From Cynocephalus volans (lineage: Eukaryota; Chordata; Mammalia; Dermoptera; Cynocephalidae), in contig NC_084462.1 in assembly GCF_027409185.1 (NCBI RefSeq), positions 184,440,071 through 184,504,070 of the forward strand: a stretch of 64,000 bases of DNA. The letters run 5' to 3'. Below are positions 59,001-64,000 of this stretch, piece by piece. A program made the position numbers and the translations under genes. The notes beneath the pieces are model-generated. The model saw only the letters and a list, made by a program, of their open reading frames with translations, was not told the origin of the DNA and did no database searches. Numbering within the stretch: the first letter of the stretch is position 1; every line of letters starts with the position of its first letter.

Positions 59001-62000
59001 TGGACAAAGGATGACTGTGGGATTTCTTCTCTGTGTCCTCCTTCTGCCTGGCCATGCTTGGGACACAAATTCTCCTGAGAGTTTCTCCCAACACTGCTGT
59101 ATTGTCATTTCATCAGAAACCCTGACCCTGCTGATTGAGTCAGTCCGATGGTGCTTGTCAACTTTGGATTTTTTCCCATCATTTCTCAGCTCCAGAAAAA
59201 CAAGTGACTGAGCAGGCAGGTGAGGGCCCCCCTACGAGGATACCTAGCACCCCAGCTCCGTCTGTGCAGGGTGAGCAGGAGCTGGAGCCTCTGACCAAGG
59301 GTCCTGGGAACTGGTTCTGCGTCTGGGCTGCATCGACGATGCTGTCTGGTGTGACACAGTTCTGCAGCTTTGCCAGACGCTTCCACTGGCGAACTAGATA
59401 AAGGGCATACAAGATATCTGTTATTTCTTACAACTGCATGTGAATCTACAGTGTCTTAAAATAAAAAGGTTGATTGAAATTAAAACACAAGTCTCTCTGT
59501 GCCTTTGGGTCACAGCTGGCTGTCCGAGCCCACACGCCTTAAGCAGGCCCCGTCTGCTGGTGGTGCTGAGTCCCACCTCGGGGTGCCTGCCCCAGGCCCT
59601 CCGCCTCACTGTCAACCCAAGACCACTTGGTTGCTCCCAGTCCCAGTAGGAAAGTCCACTGTGTGCTGAGCGTGCCCGTGCAGTGCTGTGCCCGATGGCA
59701 TGTGCCTGTGCTGCCGCCAGCAGTTGGCCTCGGCCCCGTGGCCCGTGTGGCTCTCCCCCCTCCCCCAGCACCTCCCAGCTCCTGGGGAGGAGGGGTGGGA
59801 TCCTGGGGAGCAGGCAGACCCTCAGCTGAGAAAGGCCTTGCTGAGAGCTGCTGTGCGTCTCACCAAACCGCACTTCTTCGCTGTAGGAGAGGAGGACGGC
59901 CGGGACCAGTCCAAACTGGAGACCAAGGTGTGGGAGGCGCACAACCCGCTCATAGACAAGCAGATTGACCAGTTCCTGGTGGTGGCCCGGTGAGTTCTGG
60001 GCGCCAAGAACGGCCGAGGCACTGCATGGACCCCTGCGGTCGGGACTCGCAGGGGTGCTCAGCCTGGAGCTCGCACCTCTCCCCACTCTGGCCAGTGTTG
60101 GGGAAGTGGGGGCCTTGGTTCTCACATCCCAGCATGAAGCCCCTCCCCTAGGCTGGGCCTTTGCTTGCTGTTGAGACCCCAGCAATTCCCTGAGAGGCTC
60201 GAGAGGGTCCAGCCCAGCCTTTCCCTGAGTGTGGAGGTGGCCCTTTGGGGGCTGCAGATCCTGTGGGCAGCCCACCCCGGTGAGGACAAGGGAGCCTGGG
60301 AGACAGGACTGGACAGATGTGCCCTTCCGATGCTGGAGCCCTGGAGAAGGGGTGGAAGCTGCAGGGAAGGAAGGAAGCTAGTCCCAGAGACCCAGGTCCC
60401 TGTAGGCACGAGGGAACCAGTAACCCCTGAGCAGCTACAGCCCCGGATGAACCCCTGAGCCAGGGCCTGGGGGTGGGGATGGGGTGGGGGGCTGGGAGGG
60501 GATGCTCCATCTGCCTCTCCTGCAAGTGGCTTAGAAAGTGTAGAAATGCCTAAACAAGAACATGGACATCTCAGGGTTCCCAAGCCCAAGGTGGCGACTG
60601 CTGAGCACCTGGCTTTTGGAGGGTCCTTAAAGTCAGTGCTGAGACACGTTCTGTGCGTGCTGTGCCATTGGACACAGGGATACGTGGACTCTTGTGCGCC
60701 AGGGCCGTTCCCTGCAATACCCACACAGTTGGTCCCTGGTGCCCATGGCCACCCTGGTCCGCCAGCTACTTGGGAGCGGAACTCCTGGAGGCCATCCTGT
60801 GGTGGTGGTCCTGGCTGACCTGCTCGTCCGGCTCCGGTGGTCAGTGCGTCTCCTTCTCCCCAGCTCTGTGGGCACTTTTGCACGGGCTCTGGACTGTAGC
60901 AGCTCTGTCCGACAGCCCAGCCTGCACATGAGCGCCGCGGCTGCTTCCCGAGACATCACCCTTGTGAGTGGACCCCAGGGGGCGGGACAGTGAGGCCTGG
61001 GGGTGGCGGGTTGTGGCCAGGGCATTGTCACCTCTCCCTTCCCTCTGCCTGGGTCCAGCACCCACCACAGGCATGCAGGACTGTCCTGCCTGGACCTTGG
61101 CCCCTCCTGGTCCAGCCCAAACTTGGCCAATGTCATGGGAGGGGAGTGCCACCAGGGGGCCTCAAGGTGCAGGCCCCAGGTGACCCTGTCATCTCTTGCC
61201 GCAGTTCCACGCCATGGACACACTGCACAAGAACATTTATGACATCTCCAAGGCCATCTCGGCCCTGGTGCCGCAGGGCGGACCGGTGCTGTGCAGGGAC
61301 GAGATGGAGGAGTGGTCAGCGTCTGAGGCCAACCTTTTTGAGGAAGCCCTGGAAAAATACGGAAAAGATTTCACAGACATTCAGCAAGATTTTGTAAGTG
61401 CCACAGGCAAGGGCAGGGGAGTGGCCGGCTGTGCCCCATGTCTGGGTGTGCTGTGGGCGGCGCAGGCTCTGGCCACACGATCCTTGCCCCCTTGGGCTGC
61501 GTGTGGGTGGGGGCGCCTCGCGGGGCCAGGGCTGTGAGTGCTGCATCTGCTGCTGCTGCCACAGGAAGGCGGGGATGACAGTTGGCCCTGGGCCGTCATC
61601 CGGGTTGGGGGCATCCCCTCAGAGACTTGCTAGCCCCCCTCCCCCTCTGACCCCCGTGCTTGTGTTTGTTTTGTTTTTAACTAAGCCGAGCCTCCCATGT
61701 GTGTCCTTGTTCTGTGTCCCTTGAGAGCTCTGACCCAGCGAGCCTTGCAGGGTCTTCATGCTGTAGGCCTCATCTCTGCACACCCACCACAGGAGTTCCA
61801 GTGTGGGTGGGGCCTCAGGAGACCCCCACCCTTAAATTCCCCTAAAATAGTTGTAAACTCAGCTGAAGGAAGAGTGTCCTCACCGCTGTGGCAGAGCCCT
61901 GCAGGCTGCTGTCAGGAGTGGGGCTGTTGCAGGGACAGGGAGGAGCCCTCGGGTTGGGTATGGCAGCATTGCCGTCTTCTGGTTAGGAGCTTCATCCAGA

Positions 62001-64000
62001 CAGTAATGAACCCCTGTCACTGTGGCAGGGAGCCCGGGCAGTGTCCAGGAGGCTGCAGGAGGGGCCCGGCCTGGCCTCCGGGTGGGAAGAGCCCTGGTTC
62101 TGGGCAGAGGCCAGCCGAGGACAGCTGCTATGGGAGGTGGTCGTTTACTCTCCTGACCAGCCACAGATCAGTGGCCCCTGCGGGGCACATACACCTGTAA
62201 CTTCGCTAAAAGACTAAACCAAATGAGCACAGCCTTCTCACAGAAAACAAATAGAGCCAGGAGACGAGGGCTAGAACTCAGAACAGAGCCCAAAGCCCTG
62301 CACACGGAGTGGGGCCTGGGCGGTGTCAGCAGCGTCCAGGCAGACTCCAGAAACTCCCTGAATTCTGTACTCCAGATGACTCAGAATATACGCTTCCCTA
62401 CACGTGTTCGCAGAAAACCTGTTACATGGAGAGAGTTGGTAAATACCAGAGAAGCAGAAACTTTACAGGCAAGATTCTCTGACCATGATGCTGGATTTCA
62501 AAAACCCAAGCCCTTAGAAATTAAACAATGCCACTCGAAGTAATAGTTTGAGCTAGAGCTCAAGACCACAGTAGCAGAATATTAGAGAATAACTTAGTGA
62601 AAACGCTGCAAACTTTATACTGAGATTGTAGCCAAGGAAGCACTGAGAGGAAATTTCATAGCTTTAAACGTCGTTGTGCACTGAAAGAACATTGACCTGA
62701 GCAACGGCATTAAAGTATCCAAGAAAGAACAGAGCGTATGAGGGAGGAAGCCCTAAAGTTAAATTACTTAACCCAGAGAAGTATTTTAAGAAATTTGGAG
62801 TCTGACCAAGATAAAGTACAGCTTTAAGAAGTGTCCTGAGAGGGGCGTTCTCAGCACCCCTGGGATGGGGCGTCAGCCATCTGTCCTGGCTTCTCTTCCC
62901 CGGGGTCGTGCTGTCAGTCCTTTAGCTGGGGGGCTCCTCTCTGGGCCATGCCCCTGCCTCCCCCGTGAGCAGGGCCTGGCCCTCCCCCTGCCCTGCCTGA
63001 TGCGCCTTCCTCTCGCCAGCTGCCGTGGAAGTCGCTCACCAGCATCATCGAGTACTACTACATGTGGAAGACCACCGACAGATACGTCCAGCAGGTGCGC
63101 GGCGGGACCAGCCTCCTGGGCGGGAGAGCAGAGGACGTGGGCGTGCTGGGGTGGCTCTTTCCATCTCTTGGGTTCTGTGCAAGTTTTCGAATAACTTTAC
63201 ACATGTGTTCCCCGAGCGGCGAGCACTGGGGAGCCAGCAGTGTTCCCCCTCTCTGGGCGCTTCAGTTCGTCTCATCCACAGCCCCACCCTGGAGGGCCCA
63301 GCTAACGTCTGCAACCTTATTTTGTTTTAAGAAACGCTTGAAAGCAGCTGAAGCAGAGAGCAAGTTGAAGCAAGTTTATATTCCCAACTAGTAAGTACCA
63401 GCAGCCAACAGCCTATGATCCCTGGGGGCTGTCAGTGGCAGGGGTGGGTAGAGGGTGCTGGGTCACATGGGTCCTGAGGTGGCTGGGGGCTCCTGTGCTG
63501 CCCTGGTGTAGTGTTAGGAACGTCGGGGAGGGACCTGGTCAAGCAGTCCCTGGAGGGCACCTGTGGCCTGCTGTCGGGGGCTCTGGCCCTGCATTCATGG
63601 CCACCGTGTGTCAGTCCATCCTGGCCTCTTGGTGAGTAAGAGACACCAGGATTCCAACCCGTACAGCCCGGGGTTTGGCCAGCAAGCTGGGCTTTGTGCT
63701 CAGCACACAGAGAGCCAGGGGTGTGGAGCATGGCTCGACCCCCTGCAGCCACTTCCAGGACCTCGAAGGGGAGAAAGAAGGGCCTGTGCGCGGCAGGGGA
63801 TGCATGGACACAGGTCTGGGTATGGGGCTGGCCTGTGGCCCGTGAACCGCAGAGGCGGCCTGAAGGGTTTGTGCTCCTGTGACTCCCTCTCTTCTCTCCC
63901 CTTGCTCTTTAAGTAACAAGCCAAATCCAAACCAGATCAGCGTCAACAACGTCAAGGCTGGCGTGGTGAATGGCACGGGGGCCCCTGGACAGAGCCCCGG
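26823..64000 (+). CDS. MTA1: MTA1, metastasis-associated protein 1 (exons 1-13; runs off window end)
   Basis: MTA1 is the scaffold subunit of the NuRD chromatin-remodelling and deacetylase complex. Thirteen spliced segments give 1163 coding bases, 387 residues plus two bases, without a break. Domains: BAH at about residues 1-164, ELM2 from about 165 ([17 protein letters not shown]) to 276, SANT at about 283-335 ([20 protein letters not shown] onward). ELM2-SANT binds and activates HDAC1/2 with an inositol phosphate. The window ends at [10 protein letters not shown], five codons before the first GATA-finger cysteine. Residue numbering equals human MTA1 to this point, so there is no net indel. 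Small differences from human as I recall it include D for E in DNGDEGE and K/I changes in [17 protein letters not shown]-terminal RBBP4-binding motifs lie outside. Confidence 0.98.
27207..27233 (+). promoter_or_regulatory. G-quadruplex-like motif in MTA1 intron 1
   Basis: Four runs of at least four G (27207-27210, 27212-27216, 27219-27223, 27230-27233) separated by 1, 2 and 6 bases. This fits a stable G-quadruplex pattern on the + (coding) strand, 357 bases after the first donor. Confidence 0.5.
29085..29250 (+). repeat. MIR-like SINE fragment
   Basis: TTTGCCTCAGTTTCCCTGTG, with upstream CTGTGAACTTGG and downstream GTGGATGAGGATC, follows the MIR core order. Old. Confidence 0.6.
30081..30244. 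repeat. palindromic non-autonomous DNA transposon (MITE-like)
   Basis: The ends TGCCAG and CTGGCA enclose a long imperfect palindrome. GTACAGGATGCCCAG on the left pairs with CTGGGCGTCCTGTATTC on the right. AAGTATGTCTC and GAGACATACTT form an exact 11-base stem around an 11-base loop. It belongs to a familiar mammalian DNA-repeat type that I cannot name with certainty. Confidence 0.8.
30764..30923 (-). repeat. tRNA-derived SINE, hairpin subtype, diverged
   Basis: It begins GTCTTTTTGTGACCGGTAAG, contains CGCTCAGCCAGTGAGCGCAC, a GC-rich middle and GTGAGCCACGGGGCCGGCCC at the end. On the - strand the order is A box, GC insert, B box GTTTGGATC. The insert is less palindromic than in other copies. 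Confidence 0.85.
30953..31090 (-). repeat. tRNA-derived SINE, hairpin subtype
   Basis: It runs from a T run through CAGCCAGTGAGTGCACCAGC, TATAGGATCCGAACCCGCGG, then GGGAGCG-TCGCCG-CGCTCCC (exact 7-base inverted repeat) to CACGGGCTCGGCCC. Possible duplicated flanks: AAAAACATACTTTT before and AAAAATATACTTTT after. Confidence 0.9.
33340..33373 (+). repeat. TG dinucleotide microsatellite
   Basis: About 12 TG units, an interruption TATG, then more TG and a G run. It lies just before an antisense L1. Confidence 0.95.
33380..34815 (-). repeat. L1 LINE, antisense (3' UTR into ORF2)
   Basis: It begins TTTTTAACAGGTTTATTGAG (3' end on -) and continues through TCCATCGTGTGGACGTGCCA, TTTCAGTCCTTTATCAGATA, TTAATTACTGTAGCTTTATA and GGCTTGTTGATTTCTATAAA. 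These are antisense ORF2 3' phrases of an old L1M. No reading frame survives. Confidence 0.9.
34820..35085. repeat. hAT-type DNA transposon remnant
   Basis: GCAGGGATTGGCAAATTGGT, then CTAAGAATGGGTTTTACGTT, TTTCAGTGCCCATAAATAAA and GTTTTATTGGAACACAGCCA form the order of a common mammalian Charlie-like element. 35086-35330 may be another repeat, not identified. Confidence 0.65.
36668..36764 (+). repeat. tRNA-Ile-derived SINE, monomer
   Basis: GGGCCGGCCCGTGGCTCACT, GTGGTGCTGACAGCACCAAG and GGTTAGGATCCCC, with an A-rich tail AAAAAGAAGAAAAAA. It is followed without gap by another SINE. Confidence 0.88.
36765..36956 (+). repeat. tRNA-derived SINE, hairpin subtype
   Basis: GGGCCGAGCCTGTGGCGCAC, then GGGAGCG-CAGCGA-CGCTCCC (exact 7-base inverted repeat), B box GGTTCGGATCCC, CACTCACTGGCTGAGTACCG and a 70-base A-rich tail of AAAAAT and AAAG units. 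The long tail suggests a fairly young copy. Confidence 0.92.
38538..38621 (-). repeat. tRNA-derived SINE, monomer
   Basis: T run, TTGACCTTGGTGTTACAGCT and GAGCTAACTAGCCAGCCC, the reverse of GGGCTGGCTAGTTAGCTC. Old copy at the edge of L1. Confidence 0.8.
38922..39025 (-). repeat. tRNA-derived SINE nested in L1
   Basis: GGCAGCTGGCCAGTATATGG, ATCCAAACCCTTGAACTTAG and CAGCTGAGCCAACTGGTCAG. It is flanked by similar CTCACACGTTAGTTTT and CTCACACAGTTTT, probable target-site copies. Confidence 0.85.
39474..39619 (-). repeat. tRNA-derived SINE, hairpin subtype, nested in L1
   Basis: GTCTTTTTCGTGACCAGCAC, then CCTATATAGGATCCGAACCC, GGGAGCG-TCGCTG-CGCTCCC and CGCCACGGGCTCGGCCC. Direct repeats TGTTGATTGG lie at 39464-39473 and 39622-39631, inside the L1 sequence. 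Confidence 0.93.
39844..40340 (-). repeat. solo LTR of an endogenous retrovirus nested in L1
   Basis: About 497 bases split an L1 that resumes at 40341. On + it begins TGTGAGAAACACCCTCACCC. On - the end has ATTAAAGTCTCGCTTTGCT, a poly(A)-signal-like box followed by a U5-like region. The far border is CTTACG|GGGAG, with one likely change from the expected CA. Short duplicates GGGGAA and GGGGAG flank it, as expected for a 5-6 base target site. No internal retroviral genes are present. ERVK-like by length and U5 style, but not proven. Confidence 0.78.
41511..41597 (+). repeat. short minisatellite, 13-14 base unit
   Basis: About six or seven degenerate copies of GTGTGCTCACAGG / GTGCCTGCAGAT / GTGTGCTTGCAGG in tandem. 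Confidence 0.85.
42576..42643 (+). CDS. MTA1: MTA1 coding exon 2
   Basis: The acceptor is TTTGCAG and the donor AAG|GTAGCG. It encodes residues 10-32, [15 protein letters not shown] through EELNK, the start of the BAH domain. Confidence 0.97.
44240..44335 (-). repeat. MIR-like SINE fragment
   Basis: ACGTGGAAACTGAGGCACAG with the following AGGGAGATTCTGCAACT is the antisense form of the MIR core. Confidence 0.6.
45677..46270. repeat. DNA transposon with imperfect terminal inverted repeats
   Basis: The left end ACAATCACGTGTCACTTATT pairs with the reverse of the right end, where - reads ATGCAATCATGCACCACATA. Inside are GAGAAATGCATCATAAGGCG, CAGGCTACAAACCTGTGCAG, AGAAAAGGTACAATAAAATT and CCAAAATGTCGTTATGTGG, the order of a common primate-era element. 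Family name not certain. Confidence 0.8.
46280..47060. repeat. unassigned repeat-like region
   Basis: The phrases GGGGATTGGCTCATGGGATC and GAAGCTAAGAAGTCCCACAA, then GTCCAAGGCTAAAGCCTGAG, recall a known mammalian interspersed repeat. 46780-47060 is A-rich and LINE-like. I cannot name either. Confidence 0.4.
48750..48843 (+). CDS. MTA1: MTA1 coding exon 3
   Basis: The acceptor is TGTTACAG and the donor GCAA|GTGAGT. It encodes residues 33-64 in the BAH domain, including [20 protein letters not shown] and [11 protein letters not shown]. Confidence 0.97.
48844..53012 (+). other. MTA1 intron 3 (4.2 kb)
   Basis: GC-rich, apparently unique sequence throughout. I recognise no repeat, exon or RNA gene. 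Confidence 0.75.
53013..53063 (+). CDS. MTA1: MTA1 coding exon 4 (51-nt, frame-neutral)
   Basis: The acceptor is GTTGTATAG and the donor G|GTAAGA. It encodes residues 64-80, [17 protein letters not shown]. Length 51 and identical phases at both ends mean its skipping would keep the frame. Confidence 0.96.
53064..53636 (+). other. MTA1 intron 4
   Basis: A 573-base GC-rich intron with no visible feature beyond splice sites. Confidence 0.8.
53637..53763 (+). CDS. MTA1: MTA1 coding exon 5
   Basis: The acceptor is TCCTTCAG and the donor AG|GTAGCC, a weak one. It encodes residues 81-122, the acidic [19 protein letters not shown] and [19 protein letters not shown]. Confidence 0.97.
53839..53902 (+). 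CDS. MTA1: MTA1 coding exon 6
   Basis: The acceptor is TCTTCCAG and the donor GAG|GTGAGG. It encodes residues 123-144, [20 protein letters not shown] and RE. It is separated from exon 5 by only 75 bases. Confidence 0.97.
53903..55559 (+). other. MTA1 intron 6
   Basis: A 1.66 kb intron, mostly unique GC-rich sequence, with a tRNA-SINE remnant at about 55184-55258. No other exon seen. Confidence 0.8.
55184..55258 (-). repeat. tRNA-derived SINE, old monomer
   Basis: T run, GGCTGTTGGCCCGTAGAGCA, CCTTGACCTTGTGTTGTAAC and CTGACCCACTGAGCTC. A diverged - strand copy. Confidence 0.65.
55560..55677 (+). CDS. MTA1: MTA1 coding exon 7
   Basis: The acceptor is TTTTTCAG and the donor G|GTGGGG. It encodes residues 145-183: [20 protein letters not shown] closes the BAH domain and [19 protein letters not shown] opens ELM2. 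Confidence 0.97.
55678..59886 (+). other. MTA1 intron 7 (4.2 kb)
   Basis: It contains one hairpin-type SINE (55981-56131) and otherwise GC-rich unique sequence. A 372-codon open frame at 56780-57898 has no splice support or family resemblance and I do not call it a gene. Confidence 0.75.
55981..56131 (-). repeat. tRNA-derived SINE, hairpin subtype
   Basis: T run, GTCTTTATTCGTGACCGGCA, CCTATATAGGATCCGAACCC, GGGAGCG-TCGCCG-CACTCCC (one mismatch in the stem) and CACCACGGGCTCGGCCC. Flanks TTTATGACTTTTTTT and TTTCTGACTTTTTTT look like a target-site duplication. Confidence 0.92.
59887..59989 (+). CDS. MTA1: MTA1 coding exon 8
   Basis: The acceptor is CGCTGTAG and the donor CG|GTGAGT. It encodes residues 184-217 of the ELM2 domain, [20 protein letters not shown] through QFLVVA and two bases of Arg. 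Confidence 0.97.
59990..60863 (+). other. MTA1 intron 8
   Basis: An 874-base unique GC-rich intron; nothing further recognised. Confidence 0.8.
60864..60963 (+). CDS. MTA1: MTA1 coding exon 9
   Basis: The acceptor is CTCCCCAG and the donor CTT|GTGAGT. It encodes residues 218-251, [20 protein letters not shown] and [13 protein letters not shown], in ELM2. Confidence 0.97.
61205..61393 (+). CDS. MTA1: MTA1 coding exon 10
   Basis: The acceptor is TTGCCGCAG and the donor TTT|GTAAGT. It encodes residues 252-314: the end of ELM2 ([20 protein letters not shown]) and the first half of SANT ([20 protein letters not shown]). Both borders are phase 0. Confidence 0.97.
61394..63019 (+). other. MTA1 intron 10
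   Basis: A 1.6 kb intron. The first 1 kb is GC-rich unique sequence; 62390-62840 is a degraded L1 fragment. No exon seen. Confidence 0.8.
62390..62840 (+). repeat. L1 LINE fragment, sense, degraded
   Basis: The A-rich + strand contains CACTGAGAGGAAATTTCATA then GCTTTAAACG, an ORF2 phrase common in L1, with AAGTTAAATTACTTAACCCA further on. No frame survives. Confidence 0.65.
63020..63094 (+). CDS. MTA1: MTA1 coding exon 11
   Basis: The acceptor is TCTCGCCAG and the donor CAG|GTGCGC. It encodes residues 315-339, [20 protein letters not shown] and RYVQQ, the second half of SANT. Confidence 0.97.
63332..63390 (+). CDS. MTA1: MTA1 coding exon 12
   Basis: The acceptor is TTGTTTTAAG and the donor TA|GTAAGT. 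It encodes residues 340-358, [19 protein letters not shown], a basic and helical segment after SANT. Confidence 0.97.
63391..63913 (+). other. MTA1 intron 12
   Basis: A 523-base unique GC-rich intron; nothing further recognised. Confidence 0.8.
63914..64000 (+). CDS. MTA1: MTA1 coding exon 13, partial
   Basis: The acceptor is CTCTTTAAG. The first base completes Tyr 359, then [20 protein letters not shown] and TGAPGQSPG. It is cut by the window end. The GATA-type zinc finger should follow directly. Confidence 0.97.

Overview
This is mammalian nuclear DNA. It has introns with GT-AG borders, CpG islands, LINE, SINE and LTR repeats, and three recognisable vertebrate genes, all on the + strand. 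The order is the 3' end of PACS2, then complete coding TEX22, then the first 13 coding exons of MTA1. This matches the arrangement I know from human 14q32.33. The SINEs narrow the organism. There are about 17 copies built from one or two tRNA-Ile-like monomers with no unrelated body (for example 9388-9572 and 21282-21447), which matches the tRNA-Ile-derived t-SINE/CYN family described from colugos. I therefore infer a dermopteran (Galeopterus or Cynocephalus). The gene calls do not depend on that inference.

Layout. 1-2656: last four coding exons of PACS2. 2657 to about 5745: PACS2 3' UTR, ending with a Pumilio-type site and AATAAA. About 5745-6480: CpG island starting almost at the PACS2 poly(A) signal and probably serving as the TEX22 promoter, with two 75-bp-period tandem duplications. 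6999-7154, 18524-18652 and 18800-18979: the three TEX22 coding exons (154 residues), split by an 11.4 kb intron packed with L1, MaLR LTRs and SINEs. 18980-26390: intergenic, with an orphan CpG island (about 21955-22345) carrying a ZNF143-type motif. About 26390-27240: MTA1 CpG-island promoter and first exon. 26851-64000: MTA1 introns and exons 2-13. Exon 13 runs off the window at residue 387, just before the GATA zinc finger.

Function. The three genes are neighbours by vertebrate synteny and do not form a pathway. PACS2 acts in membrane-protein sorting and ER-mitochondria contact, TEX22 is a testis-expressed protein of sperm formation, and MTA1 is the NuRD subunit that carries HDAC1/2. All 19 intact exon junctions keep the reading frame, and no frameshift or stop interrupts the three genes. 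They look intact and functional.

I found no CRISPR array, operon, prokaryotic system or clearly new gene system. The more notable observations are the orphan CpG island, the very tight PACS2-TEX22 junction, a SINE subtype with a conserved GC hairpin between its promoter boxes, and a solo LTR nested in an L1. Most long open frames in this GC-rich window are chance frames in introns and CpG islands.
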